A DNA stretch of 64,000 nucleotides from contig NZ_QKWY01000001.1 in the NCBI RefSeq assembly GCF_003248355.1, positions 124,001 through 188,000 of the forward strand. The letters run 5' to 3'. Positions 1 through 9,096 of the stretch are shown in pieces. The first letter of the stretch is position 1, and each line of letters opens with the position of its first letter. Under the pieces are notes generated by a model. The model made no database searches. It had not been told where the DNA came from and was given only the letters and a program-made list of their open reading frames with translations. Source of the DNA: Streptomyces sp. AC1-42W. Its GTDB lineage: Bacteria; Actinomycetota; Actinomycetes; Streptomycetales; Streptomycetaceae. Both the position numbers and the translations under genes were made by a program.

Positions 1-847
1 GGATCAGCTGGAGCCCCAGGCCGTATTGGTCGAGGCTTGCGGTCTCGGGAGCGGCGGACGGTTGCTTCATCTCCTCGACCGACGCGGCGCCGAGCACCCG
101 GTCGTCGCCCTCGGCGAGAAAGGCGGCGAAGCGGAGCAGATCGGCGGTGGTGGACCAGAGCTGCCCGGCCGGCGCCATCAGCCCCAGGTCCTCCGCCGGT
201 TCGGGAAGCATCGCGTCGGCCCACGGGTGCACCGCCCAGCCGCCCGCATGCGGAGCCCGGGGAAGGGAGCCGGTGCGGTGCATGCCGAGGGGTTCCAGGA
301 CCTCCCGCCGCAGTACCTCCTCCCAGGAGGCCCCGCGCACGGCCTCGACCAGCGAACCGAGCAGCGTGTATCCCGGATTGGAGTAGTGGTGGCGCTGACC
401 GGGCGGGTGCATGGCGATCTGCTCACCGAGCACATCCGCGAGAGTCGGGCGCAGGCTGCCGGGGGTCCGCTCCCACCACGGCGCGGTCGTCTCGGCTCCG
501 AGGCCGGCGCTGTGCCCCAGCAGTTGGTGGATGGTCACCTCGCCCGCACCGGTGCCGGGCAGATGCCTCTCCAGCGGATCGGGCAGGTCGAGCAGCCCCT
601 CGTCGCGCAGCCGAAGCACCAGCACCGCGGTGAACGTCTTGGTGAGGGACCCGATCCTGAACTGCGTGTCGGAGTCCGGGGCATGGCCGTCGACACAGCT
701 GCGCGAGCCGTCCCAGACGGTCTGCCCCTGCCGCCGCACCGCGGCGACCAGGGAGGGGGCACGCCCTTCGGCCTGTGCCGTGGCGATGCGGTGCAGCAAC
801 GCACGCCGGGTACCGGGGAGCAACGGTTCAGCGGGAGAAGTCATCAT
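1..847 (-). CDS. Serine hydrolase, beta-lactamase/D-Ala-D-Ala carboxypeptidase family (3' end outside window)
   Basis: The minus-strand frame starts at a double ATG (847 or 844) and stays open to the window edge, so about 282 residues are visible. The protein begins MMTSPAEPLLPGTRRALL. It shows the family's active-site motif SLTK (S-x-x-K) in the context FRIGSLTKTFTAVL, and further on HYSNPGY, which fits the Y-x-N motif. Families with this pair are penicillin-recognising serine hydrolases: class C beta-lactamases, carboxypeptidases and esterases. No signal peptide is visible at this start, so a cytoplasmic esterase or peptidase-like role is possible. The gene is convergent with nothing visible and lies just upstream of nothing on its own strand but dnaB behind it. 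The exact substrate cannot be told from the sequence. Confidence 0.8.
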   Translation of the reverse strand, partial: MMTSPAEPLLPGTRRALLHRIATAQAEGRAPSLVAAVRRQGQTVWDGSRSCVDGHAPDSDTQFRIGSLTKTFTAVLVLRLRDEGLLDLPDPLERHLPGTGAGEVTIHQLLGHSAGLGAETTAPWWERTPGSLRPTLADVLGEQIAMHPPGQRHHYSNPGYTLLGSLVEAVRGASWEEVLRREVLEPLGMHRTGSLPRAPHAGGWAVHPWADAMLPEPAEDLGLMAPAGQLWSTTADLLRFAAFLAEGDDRVLGAASVEEMKQPSAAPETASLDQYGLGLQLI

Positions 848-953
848 CAACAACTACCGCCCGCGCCCCCGGAAGGCGACTCCATTTCCCCGCCACCGCA
901 CGGACCCGCCGCGGAAGCAGCTCCGTATCCCCCGTGCCGTGCGTGCGCTTCGA

Positions 954-2432
954 TCAGGTCTGGGCCATGTCCACGAAGCGGGAGTAGTGGCCCTGGAAGG
1001 CGACCGTGATCGTCGCCGTCGGACCGTTTCGGTGCTTGGCCACGATCAGGTCCGCCTCGCCGGCGCGCGGCGACTCCTTCTCGTACGCGTCCTCGCGGTG
1101 CAGCAGGATCACCATGTCGGCGTCCTGCTCGATGGAGCCGGACTCGCGGAGGTCGGAGACCATCGGCTTCTTGTCCGTGCGCTGCTCGGGGCCACGGTTC
1201 AGCTGGGAGAGCGCGATGACCGGGAGTTGCAGCTCCTTGGCCAGCAGCTTGAGGTTTCGCGACATGTCGGAGACCTCCTGCTGGCGGCTCTCGGCGCGCT
1301 TGGAGCCGCCGGACTGCATCAGCTGCAGGTAGTCGATGACCACGAGCTTGAGGTCGTTGCGCTGCTTCAGGCGCCGGCACTTCGCCCGGATCTCCATCAT
1401 GGAGAGGTTGGGGGAGTCGTCGATGTAGAGCGGCGCGGCGGAGACGTCCGGCATCCGCCGGGCCAGCCGCGTCCAGTCCTCGTCGGTCATCGTGCCGGAG
1501 CGCATGTGGTGCAGGGCCACCCGCGCCTCGGCGGACAGCAGACGCATGGCGATCTCGTTGCGGCCCATTTCCAGGGAGAAGATCACGCTGGGCATGTTGC
1601 TCTTGATCGAGCAGGCACGGGCGAAGTCCAGCGCGAGGGTGGACTTACCCATGGCGGGGCGGGCCGCGATGACGACCATCTGACCGGGGTGCAGGCCGTT
1701 GGTCAGGGCGTCGAGGTCGGTGAAGCCCGTGGGCACGCCCGTCATCTCGCCGCTGCGGGAGCCGATCGCCTCGATCTCGTCGAGGGCGCCCTCCATGATG
1801 TCGCCGAGCGGGAGGTAGTCCTCGCTGGTCCGCTGCTCGGTGACGGCGTAGATCTCCGCCTGCGCGGAGTTGACGATGTCGTCCACATCGCCGTCCGCCG
1901 CGTATCCCATCTGCGTGATCTTCGTACCGGCTTCGACGAGTCGCCGCAGGACCGCTCGCTCGTGGACGATCTCCGCGTAGTACGAGGCGTTGGCCGCCGT
2001 GGGGACCGACTGGACCAGGGTGTGCAGATAGGGCGCCCCGCCGACCTTGGTGATCTCGCCGCGCTTGACCAGCTCGGCGGCCACGGTGATCGGGTCGGCC
2101 GGCTCGCCCTTGGCGTAGAGGTCGAGGATCGCCTGATAGACGGTCTCGTGTGCCGGGCGGTAGAAGTCGTGGGGCTTGAGGACCTCCACGACCTCCGCGA
2201 TGGCGTCCTTGGACAGGAGCATGCCGCCGAGCACGGACTGCTCCGCGTCGAGGTCCTGGGGCGGCACCCGCTCGAAGCCTGCGGAACCGCCCTCCCAGTC
2301 GTGGCTCTCGCGCCCGCGGTCGTGCCGCTCGCCCCGGTCCCGGTCTTCACTCCTGCGCTGGCGGGAGACGGGCAGCCGGTCACTGGGGCCGGTGTCCGCC
2401 CAGGGGTCGTCCAAGGGTTCGGGAATGCTCAC
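954..2432 (-). CDS. dnaB: Replicative DNA helicase DnaB
   Basis: Hexameric 5'-3' helicase that unwinds DNA at the replication fork. With the GTG start at 2432, preceded at 8 nt by a strong GGAGGAGGT ribosome site, the product is 492 aa. The open frame continues upstream but that part has no family similarity. A charged 50-residue N-terminal extension is followed by the DnaB N domain (about 55-160) and the RecA-like ATPase domain: Walker A ARPAMGKST near 257-265, Walker B VVIDYLQ near 364-370, and the C-terminal segment SQLNRGPEQR...SGSIEQDADMV typical of DnaB. No intein is present. The gene is divergent from the MATE gene, and the 459-bp gap carries four DnaA-box-like sites. Confidence 0.97.
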   Translation of the reverse strand: MSIPEPLDDPWADTGPSDRLPVSRQRRSEDRDRGERHDRGRESHDWEGGSAGFERVPPQDLDAEQSVLGGMLLSKDAIAEVVEVLKPHDFYRPAHETVYQAILDLYAKGEPADPITVAAELVKRGEITKVGGAPYLHTLVQSVPTAANASYYAEIVHERAVLRRLVEAGTKITQMGYAADGDVDDIVNSAQAEIYAVTEQRTSEDYLPLGDIMEGALDEIEAIGSRSGEMTGVPTGFTDLDALTNGLHPGQMVVIAARPAMGKSTLALDFARACSIKSNMPSVIFSLEMGRNEIAMRLLSAEARVALHHMRSGTMTDEDWTRLARRMPDVSAAPLYIDDSPNLSMMEIRAKCRRLKQRNDLKLVVIDYLQLMQSGGSKRAESRQQEVSDMSRNLKLLAKELQLPVIALSQLNRGPEQRTDKKPMVSDLRESGSIEQDADMVILLHREDAYEKESPRAGEADLIVAKHRNGPTATITVAFQGHYSRFVDMAQT

Positions 2433-2614
2433 CCGGCCACCTCCTCCCGTCCGCTCCGCGGACCTAGCCGTGCTCCTCTTTCTTACGGCACGGCACCGAC
2501 AAACAACGGCCCCGACTCCGGTTCCGGTGTGTCGAGTCCTGCGGTGTCGCAGAGCCGAAACAGGGTGGGGGCGCCGGACTACGGTAGGCGGCTCCGCACC
2601 GTCAGCCAATCTGG

Positions 2615-2703
2615 TTATCCACAGGCCCTGTGGACGAGCGCCCCGATGCTGTGGAGAACTCCGCAGAACCTGTGCACGGACCGGGGGACAGCACTGTGGA
2701 CAA
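2615..2703. promoter_or_regulatory. Cluster of four DnaA-box-like sites upstream of dnaB
   Basis: The 459-bp gap between dnaB and the MATE gene contains no gene. It holds TTATCCACA at 2615-2623 (+), TCGTCCACA at 2629-2637 (-), TTCTCCACA at 2650-2658 (-) and TTGTCCACA at 2695-2703 (-). The first and last are exact consensus boxes; the middle two have one mismatch. The first two are part of an inverted repeat CCACAG-GCC-CTGTGG (2619-2633). The site lies about 180 bp upstream of the dnaB start, so DnaA control of dnaB or DnaA titration is plausible. This is inferred from sequence only. Confidence 0.6.
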
Positions 2704-2891
2704 ACTCATAGCCCTCCTGCAAATACCGCCATGACCTGCGGTTTTTCCATCCACGGGCTGTGGGGGAGAAAAAAATTGGCAGTCCGGCCATGATCCTGGC
2801 TCGTCCCACGCGGGAGTGACCCACAGCGGAGCAAATGTAAGGACTCCAAGCCGATTGCATCTGTTACCTGTGGAAGATTAGATTGGCTGCC

Positions 2892-4229
2892 ATGACCCAG
2901 CCACCGGGAACCCCTTCTTCCCGTCGTCGCCGCCACGACCGCGAGATCATCGCGCTCGCCGTCCCGGCCTTCGGCGCCCTTGTGGCCGAGCCGCTGTTCG
3001 TGATGGTCGACAGTGCGATCGTCGGCCATCTCGGCACTCCCCAACTCGCCGGTCTGGCCGTCGCCGCCGCCCTGCTGACGACCGCGGTGAGCATCTTCGT
3101 CTTCCTCGCCTACGCCACCACGGCTGCGGTCGCCAGACGGGTGGGCGCCGGTGATCTGGCCGCCGCGATCCGCCAGGGCATGGACGGCATCTGGCTGGCG
3201 ATCCTGCTGGGGGCCGCCGTCATCGCGCTGACGCTCCCCCTGGCCCCCTGGCTCGTCGAGATGTTCGGTGCCTCTTCGACAGCGGCGCCCCACGCCATCA
3301 CGTATCTCCGTATCTCCAGCCTCGGCATCCCCGCGATGCTGGTGGTCATGGCGGCGACCGGCGTCCTCCGCGGCCTCCAGGACACCCGGACCCCGCTCTA
3401 CGTCGCCATCGGGGGCTTCGCCGCCAACGCGGTCCTCAACGCCGCCCTCGTCTACGGCGCCGGACTGGGAATCGCCGGTTCGGCCTGGGGCACGGTCATC
3501 GCCCAGGTCGCGATGGCCGCCGCCTACCTCGTCGTGGTCGTACGCGGCGCCCGCAAGCACGGCGCGTCACTGCGCCCCGACGCCGCCGGCATCCGGGCCT
3601 GTGCCCAGGCGGGCGCTCCCCTGCTGGTCCGCACCCTGTCGCTCCGCGCCGTCCTGCTCATCGCCACGGCGGTGGCCGCCCGGCTCGGTGACACCGACAT
3701 CGCCGCGCACCAGATCGTCCTGTCCCTGTGGAGCCTGATGGCCTTCGCGCTCGACGCCATCGCGATCGCCGGGCAGGCGATCATCGGGCGGTACCTCGGC
3801 GCGAACGATGCGCAGGGAGCGCGCGAGGCCTGTCGCCGGATGGTGGAGTGGGGCGTCGCGTCCGGCGTGGTCCTGGGCGTGCTGATCGTCCTGGCCCGCC
3901 CGCTCTTCGTGCCCCTGTTCACCAGCGACACCGCAGTCCAGGACGCCCTGCTGCCCGCGCTTCTGGTGGTCGCCGCCACTCAGCCGATCGCCGGTGTCGT
4001 CTTCATCCTGGACGGTGTGCTGATGGGCGCCGGGGACGGGCCGTACCTGGCCTGGGCGATGCTGCTGACCCTGGCCGTCTTCGCTCCTGCGGCCCTGCTG
4101 GTCCCCACGCTGGGCGGCGGGCTGGGGGCCCTGTGGGGCGCGATGGCGCTGATGATGCTCGTACGGATGGCGACGCTCTGGCTCCGTACCCGCTCGGGGA
4201 AGTGGCTGGTCACTGGCGCGACCCGCTGA
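2892..4229 (+). CDS. MATE family (DinF-like) multidrug/drug exporter
   Basis: Polytopic membrane protein of about 445 aa with roughly 12 hydrophobic helices and the MATE pattern. The early segment PAFGALVAEPLFVMVDSAIVGHLGT is very typical of the DinF branch, and a second-half repeat appears near ALDAIAIAGQAIIGRYLGA. Members exchange H+ or Na+ for organic cations or lipids; the substrate here is unknown. I chose ATG 2892 over an in-frame TTG nine bases upstream. No good ribosome site is visible, so a start further downstream or leaderless expression remains possible. It ends just before a parS site and a bidirectional terminator shared with the rplI operon. Confidence 0.9.
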   Translation: MTQPPGTPSSRRRRHDREIIALAVPAFGALVAEPLFVMVDSAIVGHLGTPQLAGLAVAAALLTTAVSIFVFLAYATTAAVARRVGAGDLAAAIRQGMDGIWLAILLGAAVIALTLPLAPWLVEMFGASSTAAPHAITYLRISSLGIPAMLVVMAATGVLRGLQDTRTPLYVAIGGFAANAVLNAALVYGAGLGIAGSAWGTVIAQVAMAAAYLVVVVRGARKHGASLRPDAAGIRACAQAGAPLLVRTLSLRAVLLIATAVAARLGDTDIAAHQIVLSLWSLMAFALDAIAIAGQAIIGRYLGANDAQGAREACRRMVEWGVASGVVLGVLIVLARPLFVPLFTSDTAVQDALLPALLVVAATQPIAGVVFILDGVLMGAGDGPYLAWAMLLTLAVFAPAALLVPTLGGGLGALWGAMALMMLVRMATLWLRTRSGKWLVTGATR

Positions 4230-4251
4230 CCCACCGGAGTCCGTACCGGGT

Positions 4252-4265
4252 GTTTCACGTGAAAC
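4252..4265. other. parS: parS site (ParB-binding)
   Basis: Exact GTTTCACGTGAAAC palindrome in the convergent gap between the MATE gene and rplI. It directly abuts the stem of the shared terminator. This is the ParB target known in Streptomyces. Confidence 0.9.
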
Positions 4266-4269
4266 GGCG

Positions 4270-4298
4270 AAGGGCCGCACCCTCGGGGTGCGGCCCTT
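4270..4298. terminator. Bidirectional hairpin terminator, MATE gene / rplI operon
   Basis: A 13-bp perfect stem (4270-4282 with 4286-4298) and a TCG loop, GC-rich inside with AA/TT ends. It lies between two convergent transcription units and would serve both. Confidence 0.8.
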
Positions 4299-4324
4299 CA
4301 CTGTTCTGCTGAGGTGCGGCCCGA

Positions 4325-4771
4325 TCAGCCGGCAACGACCTCGATGCCGAGCTTCGCAGCGACCTCGGGGTGCAGACGCACGGACACCTGGTGCCCGCCG
4401 AGCGTCTTGATCGGCGAACCGAGCTCGACGCGACGCTTGTCGACGTCCGGACCACCGGCGGCCTTGATCGCCGAGGCGATGTCGGCCGGGGTGACGGAGC
4501 CGAAGAGGCGGCCGGCGTCGCCGGAGCGGACGGCCAGACGGACCTTCACGCCCTCCAGCTTGGCCTTGACCTCGTTGGCCTGCTCGATCGTGGCGATCTC
4601 GTGGATCTTGCGGGCGCGGCGGATCTGCGCCACGTCCTTCTCGCCACCCTTGGTCCAGCGGATGGCGAAGCCACGCGGAACCAGGTAGTTACGGGCGTAC
4701 CCGTCCTTGACGTCGACGACGTCGCCCGCAGCACCGAGGCCGGTGACCTCGTGGGTGAGGATGATCTTCAT
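4325..4771 (-). CDS. rplI: 50S ribosomal protein L9
   Basis: 148 aa, the normal length for L9, which binds 23S rRNA through its N-terminal domain and projects from the L1 side of the large subunit. The N-terminal signature [19 protein letters not shown]...[15 protein letters not shown] is diagnostic. The C-terminal domain ends in a typical [18 protein letters not shown]. It is the last gene of rpsF-ssb-rpsR-rplI; the gap to rpsR is 18 bp, and the shared terminator lies 26 bp downstream. Confidence 0.98.
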   Translation of the reverse strand: MKIILTHEVTGLGAAGDVVDVKDGYARNYLVPRGFAIRWTKGGEKDVAQIRRARKIHEIATIEQANEVKAKLEGVKVRLAVRSGDAGRLFGSVTPADIASAIKAAGGPDVDKRRVELGSPIKTLGGHQVSVRLHPEVAAKLGIEVVAG

Positions 4772-4789
4772 GATTCGGTCACCCTTCCC

Positions 4790-5026
4790 TTATCGCGCGG
4801 TGGACGTGTAGGGCAGCAGCGCCATCTCACGGCTGTTCTTGACTGCCGTGGCGACGTCACGCTGGTGCTGCGTGCAGTTGCCGGTGACGCGCCGGGCACG
4901 GATCTTGCCGCGGTCGGAAATGAACTTCCGCAGCATGTTCGTGTCCTTGTAGTCCACGTACTGGGTCTTGTCCTTGCAGAACGCGCAGACCTTCTTCTTA
5001 GGCTTGCGCACAGGCGGCTTCGCCAT
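4790..5026 (-). CDS. rpsR: 30S ribosomal protein S18
   Basis: 78 aa S18, a small-subunit platform protein that pairs with S6. Visible are the basic N terminus [19 protein letters not shown], and the core [48 protein letters not shown]. It keeps a CxxC pair plus one more Cys, which suggests the cysteine-containing (zinc-type, C+) form. Streptomycetes often carry a second, cysteine-free S18 elsewhere, expressed when zinc is scarce; that copy is not in this window. It sits between ssb and rplI in the S6-SSB-S18-L9 operon. Confidence 0.98.
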   Translation of the reverse strand: MAKPPVRKPKKKVCAFCKDKTQYVDYKDTNMLRKFISDRGKIRARRVTGNCTQHQRDVATAVKNSREMALLPYTSTAR

Positions 5027-5070
5027 GGTGTTTCTCCTGTGTGATCAAGAAGTGGGGGTACGAACTCCCC

Positions 5071-5658
5071 CTAGAAGGGGGGCTCGTCCGAGTAGCCGCC
5101 GCCGGAGTTACCACCCCAGCTGCCTCCGCCTTGCTGTCCCCCGCCCTGGCCGCCGGCCGGCGCGCTCGTGGCCCACGGGTCGTCGGCGGGAGCGCCGCCA
5201 CCACCCTGCTGGCCACCACTGGGACCGCCGCCCCAGTTACCGCCGCCCTGCTGGCCGCCGCCGTATCCACCCTGGCCGCCCTGGCCACCGCGACCGGTGG
5301 TCTTGGTGACCTTGGCCGTGGCGTTCTTGAGGCTGGGGCCGACTTCCTCGACGTCCAGCTCGTAGACCGTGCGCTTGACGCCCTCGCGGTCTTCGTACGA
5401 CCGCTGCTTCAGCCGGCCCTGCACGACAACGCGCATGCCTCGCGTGAGCGACTCGGCGACGTTCTCCGCCGCCTGCCGCCAGACCGAGCAGGTGAGGAAC
5501 AGGCCTTCGCCGTCCTTCCACTCATTGGTCTGCCGGTCGAAGATGCGGGGAGTGGACGCGACACGGAACTTCGCGACCGCCGCACCGGACGGGGTGAAGC
5601 GCAGCTCGGGGTCGTCGACGAGATTGCCGACGACCGTGATGACGGTCTCGCCTGCCAT
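5071..5658 (-). CDS. ssb: Single-stranded DNA-binding protein SSB
   Basis: 195 aa. The N-terminal OB-fold (about 1-115) starts [25 protein letters not shown] and includes the conserved [28 protein letters not shown] long Gly/Gln-rich disordered linker follows (about 118-185). The acidic tip SDEPPF is the motif that docks partner repair and replication proteins. It protects single-stranded DNA at forks. It is translated between rpsF and rpsR (72 and 44 bp gaps), the standard bacterial operon arrangement, so its level is coupled to ribosomal protein synthesis. Confidence 0.97.
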   Translation of the reverse strand: MAGETVITVVGNLVDDPELRFTPSGAAVAKFRVASTPRIFDRQTNEWKDGEGLFLTCSVWRQAAENVAESLTRGMRVVVQGRLKQRSYEDREGVKRTVYELDVEEVGPSLKNATAKVTKTTGRGGQGGQGGYGGGQQGGGNWGGGPSGGQQGGGGAPADDPWATSAPAGGQGGGQQGGGSWGGNSGGGYSDEPPF

Positions 5659-5730
5659 GGGTGAACCTCTCGGCGGGGATTTCTTGGCTGCTTGTTGCTA
5701 CTCGGACCCGATGACCACTGAGCCGGAAGC

Positions 5731-6021
5731 TCAGTGAATCTCGGGACGGAGGACCTTGGTCCGGAGGACCGACTCGTTCAGGTTCATCTGGCGGTCGAGC
5801 TCCTTGACGACCGCAGGCTCGGCCTGCAGGTCGATGACCGAGTAGATGCCCTCGGGCTTCTTCTTGATCTCGTAAGCGAGACGACGACGGCCCCAGGTGT
5901 CGACCTTCTCAACCTTTCCTTCGCCCTCACGGACGACGGAGAGGAAGTTCTCGATCAGCGGGGAGACTGCTCGCTCCTCGAGATCGGGGTCGAGGATGAC
6001 CATCACCTCGTAGTGACGCAT
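5731..6021 (-). CDS. rpsF: 30S ribosomal protein S6
   Basis: 96 aa, beginning [19 protein letters not shown] and ending [15 protein letters not shown], a complete S6. An upstream open extension exists, but ATG 6021 has a strong AAGGAGGTGGG ribosome site and matches the family start. S6 binds with S18 on the platform of the small subunit. It is the first gene of rpsF-ssb-rpsR-rplI. The 278-bp divergent gap to the next gene should hold the operon promoter. Confidence 0.98.
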   Translation of the reverse strand: MRHYEVMVILDPDLEERAVSPLIENFLSVVREGEGKVEKVDTWGRRRLAYEIKKKPEGIYSVIDLQAEPAVVKELDRQMNLNESVLRTKVLRPEIH

Positions 6022-6299
6022 GTGGAACCCACCTCCTTTGGACTCAGCGGCCACGGTCGTTCCGTGGCAGGAGGGTCGTGATGCGTTGAGCAACGGTGCC
6101 CGAGTAAAACAGCCGCCACTGACAGCGCCCTCGATGAGGAGGAGCGGTCCGTGCCGACCTGGGCAGACACCGGTGCAGACCGACCAGAGTACCCGCAGAC
6201 CCGCTTCCGGTTGAAATCCGGTGGTCAGGGGACGCAATCTGTACACATCGGGTGTGAGCGGCGCCACAACCGCGCCGCATGTCGGCCAGGAGGTACTCC

Positions 6300-6614
6300 A
6301 TGGCACACGTATCGCGGACCCGCCCCTCCGTCTCCCTCTTCGCCACGGACGGCAGGCCCCATCCGCTCCAGAACGGGCTCGTGGTGGTCACGCTCGTGCT
6401 GGGCGCCCTCGCCTTCATCACGGCGATGTTCCACAACCTGCATCTGCTCAGCTCATGGGCCGGACTCATCGGCATCCTCACCGGTGGTTACGGCCAGTAC
6501 ATCTCCGCGACGACGCGCGAGAGGTTCCCCCTGATCATCGGCATGGGCGCGTCCGCCATCGGGTTCTTCCTCGGCATGGCCCACGGCGGACTCTTCGGCG
6601 GCGTGATCGGCTGA
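6300..6614 (+). CDS. Small integral membrane protein, function unknown
   Basis: 104 aa from ATG 6300, chosen because AGGAGGT sits 5 nt upstream; an in-frame ATG at 6279 has no such site. Three hydrophobic segments are visible: [30 protein letters not shown] and [24 protein letters not shown]. It resembles a conserved short membrane protein found at this place in Streptomyces chromosomes, but I do not know its role. A hairpin terminator follows. Confidence 0.8.
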   Translation: MAHVSRTRPSVSLFATDGRPHPLQNGLVVVTLVLGALAFITAMFHNLHLLSSWAGLIGILTGGYGQYISATTRERFPLIIGMGASAIGFFLGMAHGGLFGGVIG

Positions 6615-6632
6615 CCCCCGCGGTCCCGGTCC

Positions 6633-6661
6633 GGGCGGCTCCGTCACCGACGGGGCCGCCC
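6633..6661 (+). terminator. Hairpin terminator after the small membrane protein
   Basis: A 13-bp stem with one G-T pair (6633-6645 with 6649-6661) and an ACC loop, 18 bp after the stop codon. Confidence 0.65.
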
Positions 6662-6801
6662 CCGCACGCCGACCGCACGCCGGGCGCGGAACAGGTGGTG
6701 CGCGACGGGGCCAGACAGCTCGCTTCCCGGCCACAGTAGGCTTCGGCGCGAGAGCCGGAGCCCCTGACCGATGGGGACACACCTGCCGAGGAGCGCCCCG
6801 C

Positions 6802-7920
6802 ATGAGCCTGACCCTGAGGACCATCAGCCGAGAGCAACACCTGGCCTACATCCAGAGTCTGCCCGCGGCCAGTCACATGCAGGTCCCGGCATGGGCGGAT
6901 GTGAAGGCCGAGTGGCGCTCGGAGAGCCTGGGCTGGTTCGACAAGACCGGCCAGCTCGTCGGCGCGGGCCTGGTGCTCTACCGGCAGCTCCCCAAGATCA
7001 AGCGGTACCTGGCCTATCTGCCCGAGGGCCCGGTCATCAACTGGTACGCCCCCAACCTGAGCGACTGGCTGCAGCCGATGCTCGCGCACCTCAAGCAGCA
7101 GGGCGCCTTCTCCGTGAAGATGGGCCCCCCGGTCGTCATCCGCCGCTGGGACGCGGCGGCCATCAAGTCCGGCATCCAGGACCCGGAGGTCAAGCGCCTG
7201 CGTGACGTCGAGGCCACCCACATCGAGCCGCGCGCCTTCGAGGTCGCCGACCGGCTTCGGAAGATGGGCTGGCAACAGGGCGAGGACGGCGGTGCCGGGT
7301 TCGGCGACGTCCAGCCGCGTTACGTGTTCCAGGTGCCGCTGGCGAACCGTTCGCTGGAGGACGTCCACAAGGGCTTCAACCAGCTGTGGCGGCGCAACAT
7401 CAAGAAGGCCGAGAAGGCCGGCGTCGAGGTCGTCCAGGGCAGCTACGCGGAGCTGGCCGAGTGGCAGCGGCTGTACGAGATCACGGCGGAGCGCGACCGC
7501 TTCCGCCCGCGCCCGCTCGGCTACTTCCAGCGCATGTGGACGGCCCTCAACAGCGAGGACCCCAACCGGATGCGGCTCTACTTCGCCCGTCATGAGGGGG
7601 AGAACGTCGCGGCGGCAACCATGCTGATCGTCGGCGGCCACGTCTGGTACTCGTACGGCGCCTCCGCCAACCACAAGCGCGAGGTCCGCCCCTCGAACGC
7701 GATGCAGTGGCGGATGCTGCGCGACGCGTACGCCATGGGCGCCACGGTCTACGACCTGCGCGGTATCTCCGACTCGCTGGACGAGACCGACCACCTCTTC
7801 GGCCTGATCCAGTTCAAGGTCGGCACCGGCGGGCAGGCGGCGGAGTACCTGGGCGAGTGGGACTTCCCGCTCAACAAGCTCCTGCACAAGGCGCTCGACA
7901 TCTACATGTCGCGTCGCTGA
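6802..7920 (+). CDS. femX: FemABX-family aminoacyltransferase, probable lipid II glycyltransferase FemX
   Basis: 372 aa with the tandem GNAT-like folds of the Fem family, which transfers an amino acid from aminoacyl-tRNA to the peptidoglycan stem peptide. Streptomyces peptidoglycan has a one-glycine bridge on LL-diaminopimelate. A FemX of this kind at this locus is known to add it in S. coelicolor. Family features include LWRRNIKKAEKAGVEV (the turn before the second domain), a YEITAERDRFRPRPLGYF segment, and a C-terminal YDLRGISDSLDETDHLFGLIQFKVGTGGQAAEYLGEWD. GAGGAG lies upstream of ATG 6802. An alanine-racemase-like gene follows 125 bp downstream on the same strand, which suggests a shared cell-wall role. 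Confidence 0.9.
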   Translation: MSLTLRTISREQHLAYIQSLPAASHMQVPAWADVKAEWRSESLGWFDKTGQLVGAGLVLYRQLPKIKRYLAYLPEGPVINWYAPNLSDWLQPMLAHLKQQGAFSVKMGPPVVIRRWDAAAIKSGIQDPEVKRLRDVEATHIEPRAFEVADRLRKMGWQQGEDGGAGFGDVQPRYVFQVPLANRSLEDVHKGFNQLWRRNIKKAEKAGVEVVQGSYAELAEWQRLYEITAERDRFRPRPLGYFQRMWTALNSEDPNRMRLYFARHEGENVAAATMLIVGGHVWYSYGASANHKREVRPSNAMQWRMLRDAYAMGATVYDLRGISDSLDETDHLFGLIQFKVGTGGQAAEYLGEWDFPLNKLLHKALDIYMSRR

Positions 7921-8045
7921 TCACCACCCAAGAGCCGCTGATCACGCCCCGGAGCTGACGAAACGGGCTTCATTCGTTTCAATGGGGCCTGAACACGCTT
8001 TCCCATCCGTTCCACCTCAGCCACCAGAAGGGTTCCGGACCGGCC

Positions 8046-9077
8046 ATGGCGCTCTCCCTGTACGTCGACACCGCGCGCTGGCGGGCGCACCAGAAGTCCG
8101 TTATCGACCAGTTCCCGGGCATCGTGCCGGTCTGCAAGGGCAACGGCTACGGCTTCGGCCACGAGCGGCTGGCCGACGAGGCGATCCGCTTCGGCTCCGA
8201 CATCCTCGCGGTCGGCACCACCTACGAGGCGGCCCAGATCAAGGACTGGTTCAGCGGCGATCTGCTGGTCCTCACCCCGTTCCGGCGCGGTGAGGAGCCG
8301 GTGCCGCTGCCCGACCGCGTCGTACGGTCCGTGTCGTCCGTGGACGGGGTGCACGCCCTGGTGGGCGCCCGTGTCGTCATCGAGTGCATGAGCTCGATGA
8401 AGCGCCACGGCGTCAAGGAGGAGGAACTGGGCCTCCTGCACGCCGCCATCGAGGACGTACGCCTCGAAGGCTTCGCCCTGCACCTGCCGCTGGACCGTAC
8501 GGACGGCTCGGACGCCGTCGAGGAGGTCATCGCGTGGATGGACCGCCTCCGGGCGGCCCGGCTGCCGCTGCACACGATGTTCGTCAGCCATCTGCGCGCC
8601 GACGAGCTGGCCCGGCTGCAGCAGCAGTTCCCGCAGACCCGGTTCCGCGCCCGCATCGGCACCCGGCTCTGGCTCGGGGACCACGAGGCGACGGAGTACC
8701 GGGGCGCCGTGCTCGACGTCACCCGCGTCGTGAAGGGCGACCGGTTCGGCTACCGGCAGCAGAAGGCCGCGTCCGACGGCTGGCTGGTCGTCGTCGCCGG
8801 CGGCACCTCGCACGGCGTGGGCCTGGAGGCGCCGAAGGCGCTGCACGGCGTGATGCCGCGTGCCAAGGGCGTCGCCCGCGCGGGCCTGGCGACCGTGAAC
8901 CGCAACCTGTCGCCCTTCGTCTGGGCGGGCAAGCAGCGCTGGTTCGCCGAGCCCCCGCACATGCAGGTGTCGATCCTGTTCGTACCGGCCGACGCCGAGG
9001 AGCCCCGGGTGGGCGACGAACTGGTGGCGCACCTGCGCCACACGACCACCCAGTACGACCGCCTCGTCGAGCGCTGA
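8046..9077 (+). CDS. Alanine-racemase-like PLP protein, divergent active site
   Basis: 343 aa. The N terminus has the PLP-lysine motif of fold-type III enzymes, KGNGYGFGH (Lys31, compare K-x-N-A-Y-G-H-G), and a central RIGTRLWLG resembles the phosphate-side R-x-G motif. In canonical alanine racemases the second catalytic base is a Tyr in an AGYADGYPR-type motif. At the equivalent place this protein has VAGGTSHGVGLEAP and no such Tyr. It therefore probably binds PLP but may not racemise alanine in the usual way. Length and C-terminal beta domain are otherwise near normal. The neighbour femX suggests a cell-wall link. Function is inferred. Confidence 0.75.
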   Translation: MALSLYVDTARWRAHQKSVIDQFPGIVPVCKGNGYGFGHERLADEAIRFGSDILAVGTTYEAAQIKDWFSGDLLVLTPFRRGEEPVPLPDRVVRSVSSVDGVHALVGARVVIECMSSMKRHGVKEEELGLLHAAIEDVRLEGFALHLPLDRTDGSDAVEEVIAWMDRLRAARLPLHTMFVSHLRADELARLQQQFPQTRFRARIGTRLWLGDHEATEYRGAVLDVTRVVKGDRFGYRQQKAASDGWLVVVAGGTSHGVGLEAPKALHGVMPRAKGVARAGLATVNRNLSPFVWAGKQRWFAEPPHMQVSILFVPADAEEPRVGDELVAHLRHTTTQYDRLVER

Positions 9078-9096
9078 GCCCGCACGCCCGCCCCGC

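Noticed and set aside
1..2711. Long plus-strand open frames opposite the serine hydrolase and dnaB
   Set aside because: They are antisense shadows of real genes, a usual effect of high third-position GC; their translations are low-complexity and match no family.
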